This document shows, piece after piece, positions 33,330-41,800 of a stretch of 64,000 nt of DNA (its first letter is position 1; every line of letters begins with the position of its first letter). Both the position numbers and the translations under genes were made by a program. The DNA is from Sporomusa acidovorans (GTDB lineage: Bacteria > Bacillota > Negativicutes > Sporomusales > Sporomusaceae). The stretch is taken from the NCBI RefSeq assembly GCF_002257695.2, contig NZ_CP155571.1; one strand, given 5' to 3'. The notes beneath the pieces were generated by a model. The model worked only from the letters and a program-made list of their open reading frames with translations. It was not told the origin of the DNA and ran no database searches.

Positions 33330-34244
33330 TCACTTTGTCCTGGGAACAAGAAAATAAATCACTTTTGCAAACTGATCAAACAAAGGCAGCACCGCCACCG
33401 ACGACAACACATTAAACAAGGTATGCATCACTGCCACCTGGCCACTGAAATCAGTCGTAATCCAGCCGGCGGCAACAACCAGGAATTTGGTCAAAGGCAA
33501 AAAGCAAACAACCCCCAAAACATTCAGCAAAATGTGGGCCGTTGCCACCCGCCGGGCTGCGAGCGGTGCCGCCGCGCTAAATACTACCGAAGAAATACAG
33601 GAACCAATATTATTGCCGTACACAACATAAGCAGCGGTCGTTATATCAACAATCCCCTGATCGGCAAGCACCATCAGCAAAGCGGTCGCCGCGCTGCTTG
33701 ACTGAAAAACTATTGTCGCGATAATCCCGCCCCAAATACCGTAAAGCGGCTGAGCTTTAGCCAAAATGAGATAATCTGTAACCCGGGCAATCTCCGGAAT
33801 ACCGGCAATACCTTGCACCAGCAGGAAAATGCCGCCAAACATACTTAACAGTCCCGCACAGGCAAAACTTAGATAACGCAGCCTTCTTATTCTGCTCAAC
33901 GCCAGGCAGCCGATCAGCAATGGCCAAATATAAATTAACGGGACCGTCACGTTGATCAAACCCAAAGTTGAACAAGTACCAATATTCGCGCCCAAAATAA
34001 TGCCCAGCGCCTGCCGAAACGACATATAGTCGGCACTCACCAAACCAATGGTAATCAAGCATACCGTAGTACTGCTCTGGAATGCCGCGGCGGTCACTGC
34101 CCCTAACAGCAGTCCGCGCCAAGGTGTTTTCGTTAACTTCGCCAAAACAATATGCAAACGATACCACAATGCTTTCTTCAGCCCATAACGCATAAGGAAA
34201 ATGCCGCCTAACAGCATCATAACCCCGAAAAAAACCGTCAGCAT
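33330..34244 (-). CDS. Na/Pi cotransporter family protein (NptA/YjbB-like)
   Basis: A 304-residue membrane protein with two inverted repeats typical of the Na+/phosphate cotransporter family: FQSSTTVCLITIGLV with GANIGTCSTLG in the first half, and FQSSSAATALLMVLA with GNNIGSCISS in the second. The cytoplasmic PhoU-like tail seen in longer members is absent. It may export or import phosphate. I take the ATG at 34244, eight bases after GGAGG, which starts MLTVFFGVMMLLGGIFLMRYG; the ATG at 34280 lacks a good site. Confidence 0.88.
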   Translation of the reverse strand: MLTVFFGVMMLLGGIFLMRYGLKKALWYRLHIVLAKLTKTPWRGLLLGAVTAAAFQSSTTVCLITIGLVSADYMSFRQALGIILGANIGTCSTLGLINVTVPLIYIWPLLIGCLALSRIRRLRYLSFACAGLLSMFGGIFLLVQGIAGIPEIARVTDYLILAKAQPLYGIWGGIIATIVFQSSSAATALLMVLADQGIVDITTAAYVVYGNNIGSCISSVVFSAAAPLAARRVATAHILLNVLGVVCFLPLTKFLVVAAGWITTDFSGQVAVMHTLFNVLSSVAVLPLFDQFAKVIYFLVPRTK

Positions 34245-34332
34245 AGTTATAGCCTCCAACACATGTTTTCCTTCTACCATATGTCGGCAACGCTTTTCCT
34301 ATGTTTAACAATCTTCAAGTTCGTGTAAGCAT

Positions 34333-35547
34333 TTACGATTGTGTTTGTTCTTCCGGACAAACTCCATACATAAATTCGAAAAACACCACACCGCCCAGCA
34401 GCAAAAGAATACTACCGGTAAAAATGAAAACAGATGAAATGCCCAGCCATGAGCTAAGCACACCACCCATAACCGGCCCCAGCATTTGCCCCAATTGATT
34501 GGCCGTTGTCGTCAGGCCAAAGACACGCCCCTGCGAACCGGCGTCCGCCGAGGATGCCGCAATGGCATTAATCGCGGGAAAAACACCTACAATAAACAAT
34601 CCATAGAGAAACTGCAGCACACCAAACTGAACCAGGTTACTGGCAAAATACTGCCAGAAATTAAAGACACCCGCCCCTAGAAAGGCAATGAGCATCACTT
34701 TAAAAAATCCCCCGCTTTGGCCGAGCCGTCCCCATAACGGTGCGGACAGCGCGCCGGCAATACCGGCCAAACTAAATACAAATCCGGCTTTTAAGGCGAC
34801 GCCTTCCATGCTCCCCTGTAATTCAGCCACATACAGGGCAATGACCGGCTGCAGCACCATGCCAACAGCTTGCACGGCAAATAACAGCAACAGCATCTGT
34901 ACCAACCTGCGGTTGGCGAGTGCTGTTTTCAAATCCTCCAGTATACTGCCGCTTTCCTGCGGGCAGGACTCATTCTCAGTCGCCGGCTCTACCACCAAAG
35001 CACCTACCAACAGAGTGCCGCAAAAAATAATACCGGCAGAGACCATGAAAGAGAAGCGCATACCGAAAATATGGGAAAGGGCCCCGCCCATCAAGGGCCC
35101 CAAAATACCGCCAATTAACAAGGTTGTTTGCATAATCCCCAAACTAAAGCCTAAATGTTCTTTAGGCGTTGAAGCAGCCACAATGGCCATTGCCGCCGGC
35201 ACAAAACCATTGGCAAATCCCTGCAGCAATCTTACGATAAATAAGTCTACCGGATTTCTTACCAGTCCTCCCAAAAAATAAACCACCGCCAAACTGAATC
35301 CGGCCCGCATCACCATGCGGCGCCGGCCACTTTTATCAGCACATCGTCCCCAATAAGGAGCCAGTACGGCAGCGACCAAAAAAGTAATAGAAAGCACAAG
35401 TCCTGACCACATATTTACATTTTGCGGACTAGCCCCAATATCCAAAAGATATAACGGCAAAAATGGTATAACCATTGTATAACTCGAGCCGGACAGCATT
35501 ACTGCTAATGCTAATGTAAAAAGATTCCTACGCCAATGCAAAACCAC
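34333..35547 (-). CDS. MFS transporter, probable multidrug efflux (TetA/NorA-like)
   Basis: A 404-residue protein with twelve membrane spans. The loop 2-3 motif WGRCADKSGRRRMVMRAG is the MFS motif A, and span 5 contains the antiporter-type LIGGILGPLMGGALSH (motif C, GxxxGPxxGG), repeated near the end as QLGQMLGPVMGGVLSSWLG. This favours drug:H+ antiport, but the substrate is unknown. Its start codon appears to be GTG at 35547 with AAAGAAGTGG upstream. It stands between a Na/Pi transporter and a DUF2294 gene without clear functional links. Confidence 0.88.
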   Translation of the reverse strand: MVLHWRRNLFTLALAVMLSGSSYTMVIPFLPLYLLDIGASPQNVNMWSGLVLSITFLVAAVLAPYWGRCADKSGRRRMVMRAGFSLAVVYFLGGLVRNPVDLFIVRLLQGFANGFVPAAMAIVAASTPKEHLGFSLGIMQTTLLIGGILGPLMGGALSHIFGMRFSFMVSAGIIFCGTLLVGALVVEPATENESCPQESGSILEDLKTALANRRLVQMLLLLFAVQAVGMVLQPVIALYVAELQGSMEGVALKAGFVFSLAGIAGALSAPLWGRLGQSGGFFKVMLIAFLGAGVFNFWQYFASNLVQFGVLQFLYGLFIVGVFPAINAIAASSADAGSQGRVFGLTTTANQLGQMLGPVMGGVLSSWLGISSVFIFTGSILLLLGGVVFFEFMYGVCPEEQTQS

Positions 35548-35599
35548 ACCACTTCTTTCCCCTATTCAAACTAAACTCCGTAACCAAATCAAGCGGTAA

Positions 35600-35992
35600 T
35601 TAACATTCAATTCGTTGTTTCTCCAAACTCCGCAACCGTTTTTCGAGGTTGTCTTCCATAATATATATTTCTACCCGTTCACCGGTCTTGGTGCTAATGT
35701 CGCTATGACTGCTGACAACTTTGCATTCTGTCAATTTGGCAACCAGATCCTCAGTTTCATTACTAAAAGTTTCTCTCAAGATTTGCCGCATTTCTTTTAC
35801 TACCTGGCGCCCCTTCTCTGTCTTAGCCAAATGGGTTTCTTCGATTGTCAGCACACCTTTAAACCGGATCAGTACCATATCTTCAATAATATAAGTACGC
35901 GCCTCTACCGGTCCCCGTCCAACCAGATTCCGTTGAAGCTTGATAAATGCGTCACGAATTGCTGTTTCCATCGCAGCCTTTTTTGAAACCAT
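35600..35992 (-). CDS. DUF2294 domain protein
   Basis: A 130-residue cytosolic protein that matches DUF2294 over its length: AIRDAFIKLQRNLVGRGPVEARTYIIEDMVLIRFKGVLTIEETHLAKTEKGRQVVKEMR, then KLTECKVVSSHSDISTKTGERVEIYIMEDNLEKRL. Function is not established for the family; members are common in Bacillota and some have been linked to stress or sodium-related loci. A GGGAGG site lies seven bases before the ATG. It appears monocistronic. Confidence 0.88.
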   Translation of the reverse strand: MVSKKAAMETAIRDAFIKLQRNLVGRGPVEARTYIIEDMVLIRFKGVLTIEETHLAKTEKGRQVVKEMRQILRETFSNETEDLVAKLTECKVVSSHSDISTKTGERVEIYIMEDNLEKRLRSLEKQRIEC

Positions 35993-36223
35993 TGCTTACC
36001 TCCCACCAAAGTTCACCAACTGCTCTATTGTTAATTACCGGCAATCATTGCTGCTTTTCCAGCAGTTTTCCGCCATACAGGCGGTACTTCTATAAAGTTA
36101 TATTATATAACATACAAAAGCATTTTTACAAGAGGGAATTCTGCATGGCAATCTATAGAGAGACTAACCTTCCGGTATTTTACTTTTTTGTAACGATCAG
36201 TCTTTTATTCCATCTTAGGAAAA

Positions 36224-37144
36224 TCAATCATCGGGTAAAACCTGCTCCCCCAACAGCGACCTCATTAATGCTACAGCTACTTTGGCTGTTTGATTTTTGT
36301 GATCCAGTACGGTGTTTACTTCTACAAACTCTGCGCTGGTAACAATTTGCGCCTGAGAGATCAATTCCATCGCCAAATGGCTTTCCCGATAGGTGAGGCC
36401 ACCAAAAACCGGCGTGCCGACACCGGGAGCATACAAAGGATCCATGACATCCATATCAAAACTAACATGGACACCATCAGTTCCAGCGGACACAAGTTTG
36501 ATGGTCTCCTCCATAACCTGGGCCATGCCTTTTATATCAATATCATGCATGGTATACACAATTACACCTAACTTTTTTAACAAGATTTTCTCGCCCGGGT
36601 CCAGTTCCCGGGTACCAATCATCACAAATTTTTTGGGATCCAAAGTTACCGTTTTACCGCCAATCCCTATCAGCCGTTCATGCCCAAGTCCAAAACTGAC
36701 GGCAACCGGCATACCGTGAATATTGCCTGAAGGTGAGGTTTCGGCCGTATTGATATCCCCATGGGCGTCGAACCAAATTACACCCACTTTCTTTTTATGC
36801 TGCAAAATACCTGATATGGTACCAATGGCGATGCTATGGTCGCCGCCCAAAACAAGGGGAAACCGACCCTTATCCAGTTCTTCAGCCACAATCCGGCAAA
36901 GCTCCGTATTCACCCTTTCAATTTCATCCAGATATTTTAAGTTACTTCCGTCTTGGTGACAAGCATCCGGCCGGTTCGGTACAATATCACCCCGATCATC
37001 GATTTCATAGCCGAGATCCTGAAGCTTTTCCCGCACTTTCGCATAGCGTATGGCGCTAGGCCCCATGTCAACACCGCGGCGGTCAGCGCCAAGATCAAGC
37101 GGCACCCCAATCAGAGAAATACGATTATTCATAGCTGGATTCAT
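36224..37144 (-). CDS. rocF: Arginase
   Basis: A 306-residue ureohydrolase that cleaves arginine to ornithine and urea using a dinuclear manganese site. Metal-binding motifs are GGDHSIAIGT (near residue 100), WFDAHGDINT (about 123-132) and SFDMDVMDPLYAPGVGTP (about 228). The opening ISLIGVPLDLGADRRGVDMGPSAIRYAKV and the substrate loop NIHGMPVAV mark arginase rather than agmatinase. GGGGGA lies seven bases before the ATG at 37144. It may supply ornithine and nitrogen; no rocDE genes are adjacent. Confidence 0.95.
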   Translation of the reverse strand: MNPAMNNRISLIGVPLDLGADRRGVDMGPSAIRYAKVREKLQDLGYEIDDRGDIVPNRPDACHQDGSNLKYLDEIERVNTELCRIVAEELDKGRFPLVLGGDHSIAIGTISGILQHKKKVGVIWFDAHGDINTAETSPSGNIHGMPVAVSFGLGHERLIGIGGKTVTLDPKKFVMIGTRELDPGEKILLKKLGVIVYTMHDIDIKGMAQVMEETIKLVSAGTDGVHVSFDMDVMDPLYAPGVGTPVFGGLTYRESHLAMELISQAQIVTSAEFVEVNTVLDHKNQTAKVAVALMRSLLGEQVLPDD

Positions 37145-37248
37145 TAAGAAATCCCCCTTTTCTGACTTCCTTGCTTTACATCTATAGAATGTCCAATATC
37201 ATTTCTATATTATATCATTTGCAGAGCATAATAGCGCTTTAGAAAACA

Positions 37249-37272
37249 ACAGGGCCGCCTTAAAGGCAGCCC
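37249..37272 (-). terminator. Intrinsic terminator after the dicarboxylate symporter gene
   Basis: Arms GGGCTGCCTT/AAGGCGGCCC with a G-T pair and almost no loop, followed on the minus strand by TGTTGTTTTC. It lies about 50 bases after the 37323 stop. Confidence 0.6.
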
Positions 37273-37322
37273 TTGCTGTTTTCCCAATTAATACTCCGCA
37301 CTATTTCGGGATTATCAATTTA

Positions 37323-38618
37323 TTAGGCGCTTACTCCGGCCTTATTGGTTTCAGGAGTGTCTGTTTCAAACCCAGCGCTGACTAATTTGGAAATCACCAA
37401 GTCACCGGATACATTCAAAGTCGTTCTGCACATATCCAGGAATCTGTCAACGCCAAGAATCAATCCCAAACCTTCCACCGGCACACCCACATTTACGCAC
37501 AGAATCGCGATGATCGGCAAAGTACCGCCTGGAACACCGGCTGTACCGATACCGCCTAAAACGGCAGTTAAAACAACGACCACCTGCTGGCTAACTGTCA
37601 AGTCAACGCCAAATACCTGGGCCAGGAACAGTAAAACGGCTCCTTCATACAAACCTGATCCGTTTTGATTGGCAGAGGCCCCGCAGGTCAGTACAAAACG
37701 TGAAATTTTCGGGGGAAGTTTGCACGATTTTTCCGCAACTTCTAAGGCAATCGGCAACGTAGCATTCGAAGAAGCGGTTGAAAATGCATATACATAGGCC
37801 TCACGACAATTTTTAAAAAATGTCCAGGGATTTGTTTTAGCAAAAATCTTGAGGCAAAGGGCATATACAACAAATTGCTGAATTAATAAGCTCAACACAA
37901 CAACGCCAACAAAGTAAGCGACGTTTGCTAAAAAGCCGGCACCCATACGGTAAGTAGTATTGAATACAATTGCAAAAATACCATAAGGAGCAAGTTTCAT
38001 TGCCCAGTCAATGACTTTCAAGGAACAATCATAAATGGCTTCCAGCGTTTTAACGAAAGGATGGTTTTCATCCTTAACACAGATACTCAACGCATAACCA
38101 AACATCAACGCAAATACCATCAGCGCGATAATTTCACCGTTAAAGGCTTTGGCAGCAGAGTCGATCGGATTTTGCGGAATCAACTCGGTAATATACGTGG
38201 TCCAAGGTTTCGCTTGTGCAGCTTGCATATTTTTGTCTATCGAGATAACAGCCTGATTTTTGGCAAGCTGGGCCGGGTCAAACTCTAGACCAACGCCGGG
38301 CTGCAATATATTGGTCATTGCTATGGCAACGAAAACTGCAATTGCGCTTAACAGGATTGTAAATCCTAGTGACCTCACAGCAACTTTCCCCAGGCTGCGG
38401 CCCTTGCCCAGTTCGTAAACGCCAAGCATGAGAGCGGATACCAGCAAAGGGACAACCACCATGAAAATCATTTTTAGGAAGATAGAGCCAACCAAGGTAC
38501 AAATCTCAGTCCATCTCTTCATCCAGGGAAAAGCTTTTTCAGGCAAAACATAATATGCGATAAGACCAACAATTACACCCAGACAGAAGCCTAAAATAAG
38601 TTTTTGATATTGCTTCAT
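37323..38618 (-). CDS. Dicarboxylate/amino acid:cation symporter (DAACS, GltP/DctA-like)
   Basis: A 431-residue transporter with the glutamate-transporter fold. The serine-rich hairpin AFSTASSNATLPIALEVAEK (HP1), the SANQNGSGLYEG span 7 motif, the HP2 tip AVLGGIGTAGVPGGTLPIIAIL and LGVDRFLDMCRTTLNVSGD in span 8, with the substrate-contacting Asp, Arg, Thr and Asn, are all present. Whether it carries glutamate/aspartate or C4-dicarboxylates is unclear; the Arg in DMCRTTLN favours acidic amino acids or dicarboxylates. I choose the ATG at 38618, six bases after GGAAGGG; two in-frame ATGs upstream overlap that site. Confidence 0.9.
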   Translation of the reverse strand: MKQYQKLILGFCLGVIVGLIAYYVLPEKAFPWMKRWTEICTLVGSIFLKMIFMVVVPLLVSALMLGVYELGKGRSLGKVAVRSLGFTILLSAIAVFVAIAMTNILQPGVGLEFDPAQLAKNQAVISIDKNMQAAQAKPWTTYITELIPQNPIDSAAKAFNGEIIALMVFALMFGYALSICVKDENHPFVKTLEAIYDCSLKVIDWAMKLAPYGIFAIVFNTTYRMGAGFLANVAYFVGVVVLSLLIQQFVVYALCLKIFAKTNPWTFFKNCREAYVYAFSTASSNATLPIALEVAEKSCKLPPKISRFVLTCGASANQNGSGLYEGAVLLFLAQVFGVDLTVSQQVVVVLTAVLGGIGTAGVPGGTLPIIAILCVNVGVPVEGLGLILGVDRFLDMCRTTLNVSGDLVISKLVSAGFETDTPETNKAGVSA

Positions 38619-39092
38619 TTTCATCCCTTCCATTCATTTAAGTCGATTGTTTGTTCTACAACTCACCGCCAAACTATTTTTTCTCCCCCCTTATTTTAGA
38701 GTTACTGTTCAAGGGTTTCTCTCCAGTGTACCTTTTGTTACTATCCTCCTTTCTTTATGTCAAATATCTAACAGATTTATAACTATTCTTGTATATATTT
38801 CCATTATAATTCGCAAATACCTGCTTGTCGCCGACTAGTTAATGCTATATTTTTTAGAAAATTAACTTTATTTTGGTCAAATGTATTTACCCACCGGACA
38901 CAAGATTACTGTTATTCCAAAATAATTCATAAATGTAAAAAATAGTAATATTTATAGGCAACAAAACCATATAATGTTTAACCCCGTCTCGCAATCTTCA
39001 TGTTTGTCCTGCTGGCAATGCTGATATGAAGGAAATTAACAAGCCTGCATGGAATATACATTACAACTATACCGCACAGGAAGAGGGATATC
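38619..39092. other. Intergenic region between divergent symporter and exoA genes
   Basis: About 470 AT-rich bases with no credible reading frame. On the minus strand TATAAT preceded 17 bases earlier by GCGACA (near 38800-38830) is a possible promoter for the symporter, and AGAAAGGAGG near 38750 looks like a ribosome binding site without a following gene. Nothing else stands out. Confidence 0.4.
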
Positions 39093-39845
39093 ATGAAGTT
39101 AATTTCGTGGAACGTTAACGGCTTAAGGGCTTGTCTCAATAAAGGATTTTCTGATTTTTTTACCAGTATAAATGCTGACATCTTCTGTGTGCAGGAAACG
39201 AAAATGCAGCAGACGCAGTCCGAATTAGAGCTCGCAGATTATCAGCAATATTGGAACAGTGCCGTAAAAAAAGGCTACTCAGGCACCGCTGTCTTTACGC
39301 GTATCAAACCAGTGTCCGTAACTTACGGCATGGACATCGCCGAACATGACCAGGAGGGCCGCATCATTACCTTGGAATTTGCAGACTTTTACCTGGTAAA
39401 TGTGTATACTCCCAATTCACAACGGGAACTTGCACGCCTTGATTATCGCATGAAATGGGAAGATGCTTTCAGTGGTTACCTTAGCGAGCTTAATAAAGGT
39501 AAACCGGTGATTACCTGCGGCGACTTTAATGTTGCCCATCAGGAGATTGACATAAAAAATCCAAAAACCAACCGTAAAAATGCCGGGTTTACCGATGAGG
39601 AAAGAGCCAAAATGACACTGCTGCTCCAGTCAGGCTTTACCGATACATTCCGCTCGGTTTATCCTGATAAACGGGATGCCTACACCTGGTGGTCCTATAT
39701 GATGAATGCCAGGGCACGGAATATCGGCTGGCGCATTGACTATTTTCTTATATCAGACCGATTAAAAAATTCTATAAAAGAAGCCAGCATTTATGCTGAC
39801 ATTCTGGGCAGTGATCATTGCCCAATCGGCCTCGAACTAATCTGA
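39093..39845 (+). CDS. exoA: Exodeoxyribonuclease III (AP endonuclease)
   Basis: A 250-residue EEP-fold nuclease. Signatures: MKLISWNVNGLRAC at the start, FCVQETKMQ (catalytic Glu), VNVYTPNSQ, TCGDFNVAHQEIDIKNPKTNRKNAGFTDEER (catalytic Asp/Asn), and GSDHCPIGLEL at the end (catalytic His). It repairs abasic sites and removes 3-prime blocking groups. The length matches ExoA of Firmicutes. GGAAGAGGG precedes the ATG. A strong terminator follows at 39856. Confidence 0.96.
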   Translation: MKLISWNVNGLRACLNKGFSDFFTSINADIFCVQETKMQQTQSELELADYQQYWNSAVKKGYSGTAVFTRIKPVSVTYGMDIAEHDQEGRIITLEFADFYLVNVYTPNSQRELARLDYRMKWEDAFSGYLSELNKGKPVITCGDFNVAHQEIDIKNPKTNRKNAGFTDEERAKMTLLLQSGFTDTFRSVYPDKRDAYTWWSYMMNARARNIGWRIDYFLISDRLKNSIKEASIYADILGSDHCPIGLELI

Positions 39846-39855
39846 CTATAGTAAA

Positions 39856-39893
39856 GACCAGTCCCTTGTATAAGGGTACTGGTCCTTTTTTTC
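39856..39893 (+). terminator. Intrinsic terminator of exoA
   Basis: Stem GACCAGT(CCCTT)/(AAGGG)TACTGGTC with a 4-base loop and a T7 run; 11 bases after the exoA stop. Confidence 0.85.
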
Positions 39894-39911
39894 AAATGAA
39901 TACAAGATCAG

Positions 39912-40769
39912 TTAATGAATTGCTTTTTTCTTAAATCTGCCACCCATTACTTCGTGAACGTCATTAATCGTAACAAAAGCGCCTTCATCAATTTCATCGA
40001 CAATCGATTTTAATTTTGCCATCTCAAGGCGGGTAATAACGCAATATAACACATCCTTACGCTCTTTCGTGTAACCGCCCTCGCCATGCAAGACGGTAAC
40101 ACCCCGGCCTAACCGGGCCATCAGCGCTTCGGATACCTCATCAGGCTTTTCAGAAACTATCATAGCGGCCTTCGATTCGTCTAGGCCTTCAATAACCGTA
40201 TCAATCACTTTAAAGGCAATAAAGTAGGCCACCAGGGAATACATCGCTTTGTCCCAGCTAAAAACAAAGCCTGCACTTGTCAGAATAAACAAGTTGAAGA
40301 ACATAATGATTTCTCCGACAGAGAATCCTGTGCGTTTATCTAACAAGATGGCTACAATCTCTGTCCCGTCAAGCGATCCGCCGTAACGGATAATCACACC
40401 GACACCGATGCCGATAATAATCCCGCCGAAGATTGCAGCCAAAAACAAATCATTCGTGAGACCGGGTATGGGGTGAAAAACCGAAACCCAGTAAGCTAAC
40501 GACGTAATAGAGAAAAGCGTCGATAAGGCAAATGTTTTCCCGATCTGAGCATACCCCAAATACAAAAAAGGTACATTCAGGATCACCAGAAACAGGCTAA
40601 GCGGCAATCCCAGCAGATGACTGGCCATAATGGAAATTCCCACGACGCCGCCGTCAATAATATTATTGGGAACCAAAAAAATTTCCAGACCAATTGCCGC
40701 AATGATTGAACCGATAAACAACATGGCGTATTTTTTTAAAATACGCAAACTTGGATTTCGTTTGGCCAT
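39912..40769 (-). CDS. YitT family membrane protein (DUF161/DUF2179)
   Basis: A 285-residue protein with five to six membrane spans in the first 190 residues (GSIIAAIGLEIFLVPNNIIDGGVVGISIMASHL is the YitT start; GGSLDGTEIVAILL follows) and a cytosolic DUF2179 domain at the C-terminus (LMARLGRGVTVLHGEGGYTKERKDVLYCVITRLEMAKLKSIVDEID), which has a ferredoxin-like fold and may bind a small ligand. Transport function is suspected but not proven for the family. AGGGGG precedes the ATG. Confidence 0.9.
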   Translation of the reverse strand: MAKRNPSLRILKKYAMLFIGSIIAAIGLEIFLVPNNIIDGGVVGISIMASHLLGLPLSLFLVILNVPFLYLGYAQIGKTFALSTLFSITSLAYWVSVFHPIPGLTNDLFLAAIFGGIIIGIGVGVIIRYGGSLDGTEIVAILLDKRTGFSVGEIIMFFNLFILTSAGFVFSWDKAMYSLVAYFIAFKVIDTVIEGLDESKAAMIVSEKPDEVSEALMARLGRGVTVLHGEGGYTKERKDVLYCVITRLEMAKLKSIVDEIDEGAFVTINDVHEVMGGRFKKKAIH

Positions 40770-40816
40770 ATACCAACCCCCTATTTTTTCAAAATACTTT
40801 TATAAATATATAGTAT

Positions 40817-40897
40817 CAATAAAGATTTTGCAAGCAGGTTGCTAGCATAAGCTGCTATGAAGTTTACTAACACCTTGATAGTAGAAAATCTTTATTG
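40817..40897. repeat. 13-bp inverted repeat enclosing about 55 bases (MITE-like or attenuator)
   Basis: CAATAAAGATTTT (40817-40829) and its perfect complement (40885-40897) flank a 55-base interior and sit in AT-rich DNA (TATATAG and CATATATAA outside). The element separates the yitT start from a decayed gene. It may be the remnant of a small mobile element or a leader hairpin for yitT. No second copy is present in the window. Confidence 0.5.
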
Positions 40898-40922
40898 GTT
40901 TCATATATAAAATGACAAACAG

Positions 40923-41183
40923 TTACTTTTGTAAACCTCCATAGTGTTTGGCCGCAGCCAGTTCCATGCCGATCAGTATCGCACCCTTTAGCGGCCCAAA
41001 CACACCGATATTAATCAGTATTCCCCGATAATTTTTATTCAACATGGAACATGCCGCTCCGTCAATAATGTTGACGAATTCCGCTCCCACTGCCACAATC
41101 TCTTCCTGACTCTATGCGAGCCGGCGCAGCATGATCTTACAACTATGTCGAGGTAAGAGATAAATTCGGCGTTAGCCGGCCAT
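40923..41183 (-). pseudogene. Decayed gene of unknown function
   Basis: An ATG at 41183 with AGGAGG four bases upstream opens a frame that is stopped at once (ATG GCC GGC TAA) and again at 41112-41114, then stays open for 62 codons to 40923. The last part looks like real protein (EIVAVGAEFVNIIDGAA, then GILINIGVFGPLKGAIL and ending AAAKHYGGLQK). An intact ribosome binding site combined with two in-frame stops suggests a dead gene. I do not recognise the family. Confidence 0.45.
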
Positions 41184-41237
41184 ATTCCTCCTATTTCCAG
41201 AGTAAATACAGGGGATATGCAGCAAATAAAAATTATA

Positions 41238-41293
41238 GGCATGCTGTTCATTGCCTCTCAGGTCAAATCCCGAGCGTTTCTGAACAGCATACC
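41238..41293 (-). terminator. Terminator of the ilvBN operon
   Basis: Arms GGTATGCTGTTCA and TGAACAGCATGCC (G-T pair) around a 30-base loop, followed on the minus strand by TATAATTTTTATT; ten bases after the ilvN stop. Confidence 0.7.
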
Positions 41294-41302
41294 TAGCTTT
41301 TA

Positions 41303-41800
41303 TTACATTTCTTTGGCGGGGACCGGTCCTCGGGCGAGTGCAATTTTGCCTGTCCGGACAATTTCAATAATCCCGAAATCGAGCAGGACTTCACAAAACG
41401 CGTCAATTTTACTTTCCTCGCCGGTCAATTCAATCGCCATCGTCTCCCGGTTGACATCAATAATTTTCGCGCGAAAAATCTCCACAACGTTTACCAGATC
41501 CGAACGGTTGTTCTTACTGGCCTTTACTTTAATCAATGCCAACTCCCGTTCAATGGACTCCACATACGTAAGGTTGACAATTTTGATCACGTCAACCAGT
41601 TTGGACAGTTGGTTGACAACCTGTTCAAGTTCAACTTCATTATCGACCTCGACGCCAATGGTAATCCGGGTTGTATCCGTCTCCTCCGTATAACTTGCCG
41701 CGATACTTTCAATATTAAAAGCCCGCCGGCTAATAAGCCCCGAAATATGGGTTAATACACCCGGTCGATTTTCAACCAGCACAGCCAATGTATGTTTCAT
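41303..41800 (-). CDS. ilvN: Acetolactate synthase small (regulatory) subunit
   Basis: A 165-residue protein with an N-terminal ACT domain (TLAVLVENRPGVLTHISGLISRRAFNIESIAASYTEETDTTRITI) and the C-terminal ALS_ss_C domain (VVEIFRAKIIDVNRETMAIELTGEESKIDAFCEVLLDFGIIEIVRTGKIALARG). It binds branched-chain amino acids and confers feedback control on the large subunit. The ATG overlaps the ilvB stop by one base (TAATG), so the two are translated together in a fixed ratio. The gene is often called ilvH. Confidence 0.95.
   Translation of the reverse strand: MKHTLAVLVENRPGVLTHISGLISRRAFNIESIAASYTEETDTTRITIGVEVDNEVELEQVVNQLSKLVDVIKIVNLTYVESIERELALIKVKASKNNRSDLVNVVEIFRAKIIDVNRETMAIELTGEESKIDAFCEVLLDFGIIEIVRTGKIALARGPVPAKEM

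Noticed and set aside
34688..35281. Plus-strand frame of 197 codons inside the MFS gene
   Set aside because: Mirror frame of a hydrophobic gene; Pro/Lys/Thr-rich with no start signal.
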